Positions 33,772 through 41,628 of a stretch of 64,000 nt of DNA are shown here, piece after piece. Position numbers and translations under genes: made by a program. The notes under the pieces were generated by a model, which saw nothing but the letters and a program-made list of their open reading frames with translations, made no database searches and had not been told where the DNA came from. Source of the DNA: JBBIQS01 sp037442205 (GTDB taxonomy: Bacteria; Myxococcota; Myxococcia; Myxococcales; UBA5297); NCBI GenBank assembly GCA_037442205.1, contig JBBIQS010000004.1, forward strand, positions 1 through 64,000, in the 5' to 3' direction. Position 1 is the stretch's first letter. The number at the start of each line of letters is the position of its first letter.

Positions 33772-34378
33772 GGAACTCGCCGAAGAGATCCGTGATCGTG
33801 CCGGATCCATCCAACCTGCTCGCGCGACTCTGCTGGCCCAGGGACTTGGGTTCAGAGTGCATCGCGAGTCCATGCCGCCTGGATTCCGAGGGCTGACCAA
33901 ACGATCTGATCGAGCGATCTTCATCGAGCCCTCCCAGTATTTGGCTCGAGAAGAGGCGAGCGTCGGTCACGAGCTGGCGCACCACTTCGAGCCGGCCGGG
34001 CTCCCGAAGGATCACCGAGAGGCGTTTTGCACCAGGGTCGCCGCAGCGCTGCTCGTGCCGCGCGCTCCATTCCTGATGTCGCTGATCCGCTGGCCATGGC
34101 ATCTGCCCGACCTCAAACGCGAGTGGCACTGGGCCAGCAATGAGCTGCTTGCCCTTCGGGCGGTAGAGCTGCTTCCAGGGATTGCGGCCACGAAGTGGCG
34201 AAACGGGCGGGCCGTCTGGAGGAGCGGAAGAACACTCCACTTGATGACCAGGGCGGAGCGTCTCGCGATGGCGCTAGCCCGGTCCCAGCCTCGCGCCGAG
34301 GTTAGAGGCGCTGACGCCGTCGCCCTCGCTTGGCCGCTGCAGGGTGACAGCGTCATTGGGCTTTGCCTCTTGAGATAG
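33659..34378 (+). CDS. ImmA/IrrE-family metalloprotease
   Basis: A zinc peptidase with VGHELAHHFE (HExxH, about residues 104-108 from the start given) and the downstream helices of the family (EAFCTRVAAALLVPRAPF). In ICEBs1-like systems ImmA cleaves the cognate repressor to allow induction, and the same role is inferred here. The only clear start in frame is ATG at 33659, overlapping the repressor gene by 113 bp with no good ribosome site. The protein-like sequence begins near GGLPSDLAERAEELAEEI. Repressor-protease fusions exist, so a frameshift product or a recent split are alternatives. Confidence 0.75.
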   Translation: MLPRGRSTPKDSRPRTGSGCATGSARGGLPSDLAERAEELAEEIRDRAGSIQPARATLLAQGLGFRVHRESMPPGFRGLTKRSDRAIFIEPSQYLAREEASVGHELAHHFEPAGLPKDHREAFCTRVAAALLVPRAPFLMSLIRWPWHLPDLKREWHWASNELLALRAVELLPGIAATKWRNGRAVWRSGRTLHLMTRAERLAMALARSQPRAEVRGADAVALAWPLQGDSVIGLCLLR

Positions 34379-34864
34379 GGCAGCCGCGGTTCGCCACTGC
34401 TCCCATGCACGCACTCGACGCTTCTCAGTCCAGCTGGCTGGACGCAGGGCGACGTACGTCCAGATGGCATGACCGATAAACAGTCCCGACACGTGGCCAG
34501 GGTGAGTAGCAGTAGCGCACACCACTGAGACGAAGACCATCGCGTACAGGCCACCCTCGACGCCCGCTCGAACGGCGCCGGCAATGCCGGCACTAGCCAG
34601 GAGCGTGGCTGCGGCCAGGACGCCGAAGATGCCGAGGGACACGCTAGCCGCGGCCGCCCCCGCATGGACGCTCGCGTCACGTCGCGCTGATTCCCTCTGC
34701 TCTTCTGGCGCTTTCGTGGGCTCGCTCAGCGTCCGAATGGCCGTATAGGCGAGCAATGTCTCTTGGCGCTCCTCTTCGTAGATCAAGGGCACTGACGCCA
34801 GTCCAGCAATTACGAACGCTCCGGCGACCAACTTCGCCAGCAGTCCAACCCTCGGTGCACGCAT
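34274..34864 (-). CDS. Four-helix membrane protein in the lysogeny region
   Basis: A 196-residue protein with predicted membrane segments near residues 8-29 (LLAKLVAGAFVIAGLASVPL), 75-103, 108-125 and 132-148, a charged loop after the first, and a soluble tail. The ATG at 34864 has AGGAGGG upstream. It is convergent with the protease gene and overlaps its 3' end by 105 bp. Its place between the immunity genes and the early operator suggests a lysogenic function such as superinfection exclusion; there is no motif proof. Confidence 0.6.
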   Translation of the reverse strand: MRAPRVGLLAKLVAGAFVIAGLASVPLIYEEERQETLLAYTAIRTLSEPTKAPEEQRESARRDASVHAGAAAASVSLGIFGVLAAATLLASAGIAGAVRAGVEGGLYAMVFVSVVCATATHPGHVSGLFIGHAIWTYVALRPASWTEKRRVRAWEQWRTAAALSQEAKPNDAVTLQRPSEGDGVSASNLGARLGPG

Positions 34865-34925
34865 ATCGGAACCCTCCTGGTGCCAGATCGAATCGCATCT
34901 AGCGCCAACCGGCAACGCCCAAAGC

Positions 34926-34978
34926 AGTATCGCATCCGACACCGTCCTTCTTGACTTCTCTGTGTCGCCTGCGATACT
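34926..34978. promoter_or_regulatory. Symmetric divergent promoter/operator of the right early operon
   Basis: Two 17-bp arms (34926-34942 and 34962-34978) are inverted copies: AGTATCGCA and GACAC on the left match GTGTC and TGCGATACT on the right, 14 of 17 paired. On each strand TGC-GATACT can act as an extended -10. Rightward, TTGACT at 34951-34956 is a -35 with a 16-bp spacer. The leftward side points to the membrane protein gene. Confidence 0.6.
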
Positions 34979-35126
34979 CTCTGCATCGTTGAATCGGCCG
35001 CCGCGCGGTCGGGCGTGAGCAGGGACGGACGGGATCGGTGCTGAGGAGTACCGGGCAGCGGGGCGACGGCAGGGAGCAATCGACAGGAACGAATTTCAGG
35101 CCGGCGAGAGCCGGGATGGAGAGGTC

Positions 35127-35297
35127 ATGCCTCTGACGCTGGAAGAACGGGCATCGCTGAGCCGGGCCCTCGAGCGGTTGAAGTGGCTGGCAGTGCGCTG
35201 CGCGCAGATGAAGACCGTCCCCGACAAGACCATCGCCGAGACCTTCGAGATCCACGCGAAGGCGAGCCACGCGCTCGAGAAGATCGAGTGGCGATGA
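35127..35297 (+). CDS. Small helical early protein
   Basis: A 56-residue protein: MPLTLEERASLSRALERLKW followed by LAVRCAQMKTVPDKTIAETF and AKASHALEKIEWR. GGAGAGG precedes the ATG. It is the first gene of the rightward early operon, 149 bp after the divergent operator, and its stop overlaps the next start as ATGA. Function unknown. Confidence 0.65.
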   Translation: MPLTLEERASLSRALERLKWLAVRCAQMKTVPDKTIAETFEIHAKASHALEKIEWR

Positions 35298-35473
35298 GCC
35301 GCGAGTCGCCCGACCGGCTGCGCGCCAGGAAGCGGGCCGCGCAGCTCCCGGCGCCGGGGTCAGCTGCCTACGCCGACCCCGAGGCCTGGACCGACGAGGA
35401 CGAGCAGCTCCTCGAGGACTTCGAGCAGGGCCTCGCCGAGTACCTCGCTGATTGCAGAGCAGACGACTTCTAA
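35294..35473 (+). CDS. Small acidic early protein
   Basis: A 59-residue protein with a basic start (MSRESPDRLRARKRAAQLP) and a strongly acidic C-terminal half (WTDEDEQLLEDFEQGLAEYL). It begins inside the previous stop (ATGA). The acidic helix would suit a DNA mimic or an inhibitor, but nothing beyond composition supports that. Confidence 0.6.
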   Translation: MSRESPDRLRARKRAAQLPAPGSAAYADPEAWTDEDEQLLEDFEQGLAEYLADCRADDF

Positions 35474-35492
35474 CCAAGCACCAGGAGAGCCA

Positions 35493-36758
35493 ATGGCCGT
35501 CGCCAAACAGACCAGCATCGTACCCGCCTCAGCATCCGCCGCCCCGGTGGCCGGCGTCGCCACCACGCAGGGCTTCGACGGGCACACCGTGAAGCGCAGC
35601 GCAGAGTTGGCCGCGGCCGCCGCCGGCGAAGAGGTGAAGGCCCTGGTGCAGGCCCGATGGGTGATGGCGCTCCAGCGGCCCCGGGACGTGGATCTCGCCC
35701 GAAAGCGCATCCTGGGCGACTGCGCCCGCCCGCGCTTTGCGGACTCGGCGGTCTACGCCAAGAAGGTCGGCAAGAAGAAGGACGAGAAGACGGGCCAGTG
35801 GGTCGACAACTTCGTCGAGGGCCTGTCGATCCGGTTCGCGGAGAGCGCCCTGCGCAACTGGGGCAACTTCATGACGCTGGCCCAGGTCACCTACGACGAC
35901 CCGGAGACGCAGAAGGTCCGGGTCATGGTTCTGGACCTGGAGACGAACGCGGGCTTCGACGAGGAGGTGGTGCTCTCCAAGACCGTCGAGCGCAAGAACA
36001 ACCGGGATCGGGAGGTCGTCGGCGAGCGCACCAACTCCTCGGGAGAGAAGGTCTTCATCGTCAAGGCCACGGAAGACGAGCTGGCCAACAAGAAGGCCGC
36101 GTCGGTCTCGAAGATGATCCGCAACTGCGGGCTGCGTCTCCTGCCCGACGACATCAAGACCGAGGCGCGCGAGACCTGCGAAGCGACGCTGGCGGAAGAG
36201 ACGAAGCGCGACCTGCCCGGCAAGCGGCAGCGGATGATCGCGACCTTCGAGAAGCTGGGGATCAGCGCCGCACAGCTCAACGCCTACCTCGGCCACGCGC
36301 CGACGGACGCCAGCGCCGACGAGATGCGCGCCCTCGCCACCGTTCGCAACGCCCTCGAGGAAGGCGAGACGACCTGGGCCGCGATTATGGAGGACCGCGC
36401 CGCGGAGCGCGCGAAGCCCGCACAGGCATCCACGGCCATCCCCGTCGGTTCCCCCGCTCCGAAGGACCCGCCGTCCGCAGCCGCTCCGCCCGAGCCCCAC
36501 AATCCGGTCACGGGCGAGGTGACCGCCCCCTCCGCCTCGGCTCCCGCTCCGGCGCCGGCATCCGCCACCACCGATTCGCCGGCCAGCGGAACGCCCGAGT
36601 TCGCGCAGTGGCTCATCGCGCAGTTCCAGAAGGCGTCGACCCTGAAGGAACTGACCGGTCTGTCTCGCCGGAAGACGGAATGCCCCGAGGCGACCTGGCC
36701 GCAGGTGCTCGAGGTCTTCTCGAAGGAGCGGGCCCGCCTGACTGGAGCTGCCAAGTGA
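35493..36758 (+). CDS. Putative single-strand annealing recombination protein
   Basis: A 421-residue protein with a conserved-looking core: ARWVMALQRPRDVDLARKRI, GLSIRFAESALRNWGNFMTL, VLDLETNAGFDEEVVLSKTV and ASVSKMIRNCGLRLLPDDIK. A disordered Pro/Ala linker and a short C-terminal domain follow. Similar proteins with an SIRFAE-x-NWGN pattern occur in phages beside exonucleases. With a PD-(D/E)XK nuclease and an SMC-like ATPase directly downstream, a Redbeta/RecT-like annealing role is inferred from context. AGGAGAGCC precedes the ATG. Confidence 0.5.
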   Translation: MAVAKQTSIVPASASAAPVAGVATTQGFDGHTVKRSAELAAAAAGEEVKALVQARWVMALQRPRDVDLARKRILGDCARPRFADSAVYAKKVGKKKDEKTGQWVDNFVEGLSIRFAESALRNWGNFMTLAQVTYDDPETQKVRVMVLDLETNAGFDEEVVLSKTVERKNNRDREVVGERTNSSGEKVFIVKATEDELANKKAASVSKMIRNCGLRLLPDDIKTEARETCEATLAEETKRDLPGKRQRMIATFEKLGISAAQLNAYLGHAPTDASADEMRALATVRNALEEGETTWAAIMEDRAAERAKPAQASTAIPVGSPAPKDPPSAAAPPEPHNPVTGEVTAPSASAPAPAPASATTDSPASGTPEFAQWLIAQFQKASTLKELTGLSRRKTECPEATWPQVLEVFSKERARLTGAAK

Positions 36759-37999
36759 GCGCCTTCGCCCCACGCCTGACGTTCAGCGGACTGCCGGCCA
36801 CCGAGCTCTGCCCTCCCCGCGCGGTGCTCCCGGGGTCCAAGTCGCACAACCGATACACGAGGACCGGCAACGTCATCCACGACTACCTGCGGGACTGCAA
36901 CCTCCTGGGGTCGAGCGAGGCCGCCCTGCTCCGCGTCGCGCTGGAGCACCGGGCTGCGATGGAGAAGCTGCCCATCTCCAAGCTGCCGCTCGACCCCACC
37001 GCCTACACGCCCGAGCTGGCGCTCGCCTACAACGTCCACTCGCAGGAGACGCGGGTGCTCGGGATCAATATCAGCCGCGGCTACCCGGACCTGGGCGAGG
37101 GCTGGATCTACGGCACCCTCGACGTCGCTGGAGAGATGGCCGACGCGGTCATTGACCTGGACTACAAGAGCGGATGGGGCGACCTCGACCCGGCCAAGGA
37201 GCACCTGCAGGTGCTGGCCGGCGGGCTGGCCCTGGCGCGGGCGAGGAACAAGGACGCCGCCATCGTCGGGCTGGTCCGCATCCCGGACAGCGGCAGCGAG
37301 CCCTGGGCGGACCGGGCCCGGCTGGATGCCATCGACCTGGACGCCGTCGCCTTCCGGCTCGAGCAGATCTACGAGCGGGCCATCACGACCGCCGCCGAGA
37401 TGGAGGCGGGGACCTGGTCGGGCGACGTCTACGAGGGAGAGCACTGCGCGCGGTGCCCAGGCTACGCCCGCTGTCCGGCAAAGCAGGTGCTGGCTCGGAT
37501 GGTGGTGCTCGCCGCCGAGGGGAACATCTCACCGCTGACGCCCCAGCAGGTTCGGTCCATCGAAGAGGTCGGATCGCACCTGACCGAGCAGAACGCTCCG
37601 ATGTTCCTGCGCCAGCTTGATCGCGCTGAGGAAATGATCGAGCGCCTGCGTTCGGTGCTCAAGGACTGGGCGCGCGAGCATCCGATCCCGGCGGAGAAGG
37701 GCAAGGTCTACGGGGCCTATCCGCACCTCGCCAAAGAAGACATCGACGTCGAGCGCTCTCGTGGCGTGCTCGTTCCTCTCTACGGACCGGCCGTCTACGA
37801 GGCCTCCATTCGCCGCGAGACCCGGCTCGACAAGGGCCAGCTCGAGGAGTCGGTGAAGGACTGGGCGCGCCGCAATGACGCTCCCCTCGGAAAGACCTAC
37901 GCGGCCGCGCTCGATGCCCTGCGCACCGCCGGCGCCGCGCTGCCCCACTACTCGCACCCCGTCGGCTACCACAAGCCGCGGGCAAATAAGGAGGTCTGA
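36755..37999 (+). CDS. PD-(D/E)XK exonuclease with Fe-S cluster motif
   Basis: A 414-residue nuclease of the Cas4/AddB-like group (DUF2800-type). It has an early Cys (ATELCPPRA), RTGNVIHDYL with the family His, the catalytic VIDLDYKSGW (about residues 131-140) and a late cysteine cluster HCARCPGYARCPAK. Four such Cys normally hold a 4Fe-4S cluster. It probably resects double-stranded ends for the annealing protein. GTG start overlapping the previous stop as GTGA. Confidence 0.78.
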   Translation: MSAFAPRLTFSGLPATELCPPRAVLPGSKSHNRYTRTGNVIHDYLRDCNLLGSSEAALLRVALEHRAAMEKLPISKLPLDPTAYTPELALAYNVHSQETRVLGINISRGYPDLGEGWIYGTLDVAGEMADAVIDLDYKSGWGDLDPAKEHLQVLAGGLALARARNKDAAIVGLVRIPDSGSEPWADRARLDAIDLDAVAFRLEQIYERAITTAAEMEAGTWSGDVYEGEHCARCPGYARCPAKQVLARMVVLAAEGNISPLTPQQVRSIEEVGSHLTEQNAPMFLRQLDRAEEMIERLRSVLKDWAREHPIPAEKGKVYGAYPHLAKEDIDVERSRGVLVPLYGPAVYEASIRRETRLDKGQLEESVKDWARRNDAPLGKTYAAALDALRTAGAALPHYSHPVGYHKPRANKEV

Positions 38000-38002
38000 A
38001 CC

Positions 38003-39337
38003 ATGTCGCGCATCGTCGGATTGCAGGCTGAGAACGTGAAGCGGTTGAAGGCCATCGAGCTGCACCCCAACGGCTCGCTGGTGGTGGTGAAGGGGCGGAA
38101 CGGACAGGGGAAGACGTCTCTGCTCGACGCCATTCAGATGGCCCTGGGCGGCAAGGGGGCCCAGCCGGCCGAGCCCATCCGCCGCGGAGCTGACTCCGCT
38201 CAGGTGGTACTGGATCTGGAGGACATGACGGTCGAGCGGCGCTGGACCAAGAAGGGAACCTACCTCGAGGTTCGCGCGAAGGACGGTTCCAAGCTGGCCT
38301 CTCCCCAGGCGGTCCTCGACAAGCTGGTGGGCTCGCTCAGCTTCGACCCGCTGACCTTCCTTCGGCTGAAGCCGGCCGAGCAGCTCGCCCTGCTGCGCGA
38401 CCTCGTGGGCGTCAATACCTCCGACCTCGATGCCGAGTCGAAGCGCATCTACGACGAGCGCACCATCGTCAACCGGGAGGTCGAGCGGCTCAAGGCCCAG
38501 ATGCCTGAGGCGGTCAATCCCAACGTCCCCGACGAGCCGGTCTCGCTCGAGGCGCTCATCGAGGAGCAGAAGACGCTGCTGGCGAAGAAGCCCGCCAACG
38601 ACTCCATGAGGGAGGAGCACCGGCGCGCCCAGGAGGCCTCCTCGGTCGCCAAGAAGAGCCTCGAGCGGGCCAAGGCCAAGCTGGATCAGCTGCTCGCCGA
38701 AGCGGAGAAGGCTCGCCGCGGGCTCGCGGAGGCTGAGGCCGAGCTCGCCATGACCGAGGACCTCTCCGCGGAGCTGATGGGCGAGGTCTCCAATCTGGTG
38801 GATCCCGATCTGTCCGCCGTCACCGAGAAGATGCGCGCCCTCCAGGCGACCAATGCCCTGGTTCAGCAGAAGCACCGGCGCCGGAACCTGGCCGAGCAGA
38901 TCGAGGCGAAGAAGCGGGAATCCGATGGGCTGAGCAGCCAGCTGGAGGGCCTGGCCGCAGAGAAGGAGATGCGCATCACCAGCGCCAAGATGCCGGTGCC
39001 CGGTCTGGGATTCTCGGACGAGGGCATCACCTACAACGGGATGGCCTTCTCCCAGGCGTCCGGAGCCGAGCAGCTGCGCGTGTCCCTCGCCATGGGCCTG
39101 GCCTCGAACCCCAAGCTCAAGGTGCTGCTCATCCGCGACGGGTCTCTCCTCGACTCCGAATCGATGCGCCTGGTCGCCGAGATGGCGGCCCAGGCCGACG
39201 CCCAGGTCTGGATCGAGGTGGTCGGCACGGGCGGGCCCGCCGGCGTCGTCATCGAGGACGGCGAGGTGTCCGAGGTGCAGCCGGAGCCCAAGGTCATCGA
39301 GGCCGCGGGCGGGAAGGTTCGCATCACCGAGGAGTAG
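38003..39337 (+). CDS. SMC/RecF-like AAA+ ATPase
   Basis: A 444-residue ATPase with Walker A KGRNGQGKTS (about 30-39), a central coiled coil (EASSVAKKSLERAKAKLDQL and onward), an ABC-like signature SQASGAEQLRVSLAMGL and a Walker B-like LKVLLIRDGSLLDSE. The short SbcC/RecF layout suggests a DNA-end clamp working with the exonuclease. AAGGAGG lies in the end of the previous gene. The Walker B acid pair is not the standard DE, so hydrolysis may be altered. Confidence 0.78.
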   Translation: MSRIVGLQAENVKRLKAIELHPNGSLVVVKGRNGQGKTSLLDAIQMALGGKGAQPAEPIRRGADSAQVVLDLEDMTVERRWTKKGTYLEVRAKDGSKLASPQAVLDKLVGSLSFDPLTFLRLKPAEQLALLRDLVGVNTSDLDAESKRIYDERTIVNREVERLKAQMPEAVNPNVPDEPVSLEALIEEQKTLLAKKPANDSMREEHRRAQEASSVAKKSLERAKAKLDQLLAEAEKARRGLAEAEAELAMTEDLSAELMGEVSNLVDPDLSAVTEKMRALQATNALVQQKHRRRNLAEQIEAKKRESDGLSSQLEGLAAEKEMRITSAKMPVPGLGFSDEGITYNGMAFSQASGAEQLRVSLAMGLASNPKLKVLLIRDGSLLDSESMRLVAEMAAQADAQVWIEVVGTGGPAGVVIEDGEVSEVQPEPKVIEAAGGKVRITEE

Positions 39338-39417
39338 CAGCCGGCGCCCGGCGGTGAGTGGCGGCGGTGGCGGGCCGGGCGCCACCGAACGAAGCACAAC
39401 CAAGAGAGGAAGCGGCC

Positions 39418-39555
39418 ATGGCCAGGAAGAAGCTGGATTTCACGCCTTCGATCACCGGCGGCAGGGTGATCGGGGTTCACAACGATGCTGCCGGTGCCGT
39501 TGACGACGGACGAGTTGCTCGCCCGGGGCCAGCGCCTGGCGCAGCTGCAGCGTGA
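39418..39555 (+). CDS. Possible very small early protein
   Basis: A 45-codon frame: MARKKLDFTPSITGGRVIGV, then a Gly/Ala/Pro-rich end. GAGAGGAAG precedes the ATG, better than the site before the overlapping gene at 39485. Its first half looks protein-like and the second looks like a shadow, so it may be the true N-terminus of the next gene with a frameshift, or a leader peptide for coupling. Confidence 0.35.
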   Translation: MARKKLDFTPSITGGRVIGVHNDAAGAVDDGRVARPGPAPGAAAA

Positions 39556-39829
39556 GCTCGCGGCTCACGCGGCTAAGGAGTCGTCGGTCAAGAAGGAGCT
39601 GGGCAAGGAGAAGGCGCGGCTTGAGTCCGAGATCTGCGTCTTCTCCAACGTCATCGCCGACAAGGCGGAGTACCGCGAGGTCGAGGTCCAGTCCGAGCAG
39701 AAGAACAAGCGGACCGTGCTCGAGGTGAGGTCGGACTCCGGGGAGGTCCTGCGCGACCGGGCCATCCGCGAGGACGAGCTGCAGGAGGAGTTGCCGCTCA
39801 AGGAGAAGGACGCGAACCCGCCGGAGTAG
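39485..39829 (+). CDS. Coiled-coil early protein
   Basis: A 114-residue helical protein (MLPVPLTTDELLARGQRLAQ, then AHAAKESSVKKELGKEKARL) followed by a beta-rich segment (YREVEVQSEQKNKRTVLEVR) and an acidic end. No ribosome site is seen, and the start lies within the small frame at 39418, so translation may be coupled. Similar small proteins accompany phage exonuclease/ATPase modules; function unknown. Confidence 0.6.
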   Translation: MLPVPLTTDELLARGQRLAQLQRELAAHAAKESSVKKELGKEKARLESEICVFSNVIADKAEYREVEVQSEQKNKRTVLEVRSDSGEVLRDRAIREDELQEELPLKEKDANPPE

Positions 39830-39848
39830 CCGTCAGCAGCAGCGGAAC

Positions 39849-39874
39849 GCCTCCCCGAAATCAGGCGGGGAGGC
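39849..39874 (+). terminator. Stable hairpin before the tRNA gene
   Basis: GCCTCCCCG and CGGGGAGGC form a perfect 9-bp stem around an 8-base loop, ending five bases before the tRNA. No T-run follows, so it may be a processing signal or a weak terminator. Confidence 0.45.
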
Positions 39875-39878
39875 TGCT

Positions 39879-39951
39879 GGACCCGTAGCTCAGCAGGAAG
39901 AGCACCGCACTCGTAATGCGGCGGTCGCGAGTTCGAATCTCGCCGGGTCCT
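39879..39951 (+). tRNA. tRNA-Thr (anticodon CGT)
   Basis: A 73-base cloverleaf: acceptor GGACCCG/CGGGTCC, D stem GCTC/GAGC, anticodon stem CCGCA/TGCGG with loop CTCGTAA (anticodon CGT, reading ACG), and T arm GCGAG-TTCGAAT-CTCGC. CCA is not encoded. It lies 11 bp before the Gp37/Gp68-family gene and is not the integration site. Confidence 0.93.
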
Positions 39952-39962
39952 CTGGAGGAACG

Positions 39963-40961
39963 ATGGGCAAGGACAGCAAGATCGCGTGGACGGATCACAC
40001 CTTTAACCCTTGGATCGGATGCAGTCCGGTCAGCGCCGGCTGCGCCCATTGCTACGCGGAGGCGCAGGAGCACCGCTGGGGACGGGATTTCCGGGGAACC
40101 AGGCGCCGGACCAGCGCGGCCTACTGGAGCGGTCCATTCAGGTGGGCGAAGGCCGCGCGCGCCACGGGCCGGAAGGCGAAGGTTTTCTGCGGCTCCATGA
40201 TGGACGTGCTCGAGGAGGCGCCTGGGCTCGACGAGATGCGGGCGGACCTCTGGCGGCTAATCGGCGAAACCGCCGACGATCTCGACTGGCTGCTGCTGAC
40301 CAAGCGCGCTGACCGTCTCGGCATCATCCCCGAGGACGTGGCGTCGCGGTGCTGGCTTGGCGTGACCGTCGAGCACCAGGCCGCGGCAAACGAGCGAATT
40401 CCGCTGCTGCTCAAGGCCCCGGCGGCGGTCCGCTTCGTGTCGATGGAGCCGCTGCTGGAGGCGGTGGACCTGGGACGATGGATCGCTCGCGTCGACCACT
40501 GCTCACGTTGCCGCTCCGAGCACACGCCACAGGGGACCGACCACTGCCCTGAGTGCAGACGCGACGGGACGCTGATCTCGACGTGGGGCGAGCAGCAGGC
40601 GGAGCGCTACCGCAGCGGAGAGCGCTACGAGAACGGCGGTCCGACTGACGGCGAGGACGGTCCCCAGCTGCACTGGGTGATAGTTGGCGGCGAGAGCGGG
40701 ACTAGCGCGCGGCCGTTTGAACTGGCGTGGGCGCGCTCCCTCGTTCGTCAGTGCTCGCGCGCCGAGGTCGCGTGCTTCGTGAAGCAGCTCGGCGCCTGCG
40801 CCTCCGACCCAGAGAATGGCATCGCTGGCGCTGGCTTGAAGGTGTGCGACGAGGCCGCGCCGCTGATCGCTCGGCGCCTCAAGGACCGCGCCGGCGCCGA
40901 CCCCGCCGAGTGGCCCGAGGATTTGCGCGTGCAGCAGTTCCCGGAGGTGCGCCATGGTTGA
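39963..40961 (+). CDS. Phage Gp37/Gp68-family (DUF5131) three-cysteine protein
   Basis: A 332-residue protein beginning SKIAWTDHTFNPWIGC and followed by SPVSAGCAHCYAE, the three-Cys signature of the family, which resembles a radical-SAM 4Fe-4S site. Further marks are VFCGSMMDVLEE, DWLLLTKRADRL, CWLGVTVEHQAAANERIP, RFVSMEPLLE and VIVGGESG. A CSRC/CPEC zinc knuckle is inserted at about residues 178-199. The chemistry is not established to my knowledge. Its stop overlaps the start of the ASCH-like gene. Confidence 0.82.
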   Translation: MGKDSKIAWTDHTFNPWIGCSPVSAGCAHCYAEAQEHRWGRDFRGTRRRTSAAYWSGPFRWAKAARATGRKAKVFCGSMMDVLEEAPGLDEMRADLWRLIGETADDLDWLLLTKRADRLGIIPEDVASRCWLGVTVEHQAAANERIPLLLKAPAAVRFVSMEPLLEAVDLGRWIARVDHCSRCRSEHTPQGTDHCPECRRDGTLISTWGEQQAERYRSGERYENGGPTDGEDGPQLHWVIVGGESGTSARPFELAWARSLVRQCSRAEVACFVKQLGACASDPENGIAGAGLKVCDEAAPLIARRLKDRAGADPAEWPEDLRVQQFPEVRHG

Positions 40962-41628
40962 GCGCCCGGTCCTGTTCTCCGCGCCGATGGTCCGCGCGCT
41001 GCTGGCGGGGCGCAAAACGCAGACGAGGCGATTGCTAACTCCGCAGCCCGGGAGCTTCTGCAGCCACGTCGAGGAATTCCGTGGTGAGGGCGGAGGGTGG
41101 ATTGCCGGCGACAACTCAGGCCGAGTCTTCCGCTGCCCCTTCGGCCTCCCCGGCGACCGGCTGTGGGTGCGCGAGACCTGGAGCCCGGACTGCACCAACG
41201 TCTATCCGTGCCCGAAGGCGTGGTATCGCGCGACCAACGATGTCGACGGGTTCCAAATCGCCAGGCACGCCGACTGCGAGCCACCCCTCCACTGCAAGCA
41301 TGGCCCGTCGGCGGAGTGCTGGGCGGGATTCCACTGGCGCCCCTCGATCCACATGCCGCGCTGGGCCAGCCGCATCCTGCTGGAGATCACCGAGGTCCGC
41401 GTCCAGCGGCTCCAGGAGATCAGCGAGGAGGACGCGCGGGCGGAGGGCGTCGTGGCGACGGATGCCGCCGTGGTGTTCCAGGACAGAAGGCGGATCCCAG
41501 CCCTGGAGATGACCTATCGCGGCGCGTTCGCGTGCCTCTGGGACTCCATCAATGCCAAGCGCTCTCCGTGGGCCCGTAACGACTGGGTTTGGGCGCTGGG
41601 GCTCAAGGTGGTGGAGGTGCGGCGATGA
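40954..41628 (+). CDS. ASCH/PUA-like phage protein
   Basis: A 224-residue protein with PVLFSAPMVRALLAGRKTQT followed by RRLL, then LWVRETWSP and HMPRWASRILLEITEVRVQRLQEISEEDARAEGV. This pattern is common in phages and belongs to the ASCH-like, PUA-type fold, which binds RNA or modified nucleotides. The product is often encoded beside Gp37/Gp68-family proteins. It overlaps the previous gene by 8 bp and ends as ATGA with the next. Confidence 0.72.
   Translation: MVERPVLFSAPMVRALLAGRKTQTRRLLTPQPGSFCSHVEEFRGEGGGWIAGDNSGRVFRCPFGLPGDRLWVRETWSPDCTNVYPCPKAWYRATNDVDGFQIARHADCEPPLHCKHGPSAECWAGFHWRPSIHMPRWASRILLEITEVRVQRLQEISEEDARAEGVVATDAAVVFQDRRRIPALEMTYRGAFACLWDSINAKRSPWARNDWVWALGLKVVEVRR

Noticed and set aside
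35657..36754. Upstream extension of the nuclease gene
   Set aside because: The extension is an Arg/Gly-rich shadow of the annealing-protein gene; GTG 36755 in a GTGA overlap fits the real start.
39879..39951. tRNA gene as prophage attachment site
   Set aside because: The tRNA lies inside the element, is complete, and the junctions are clearly in comM.
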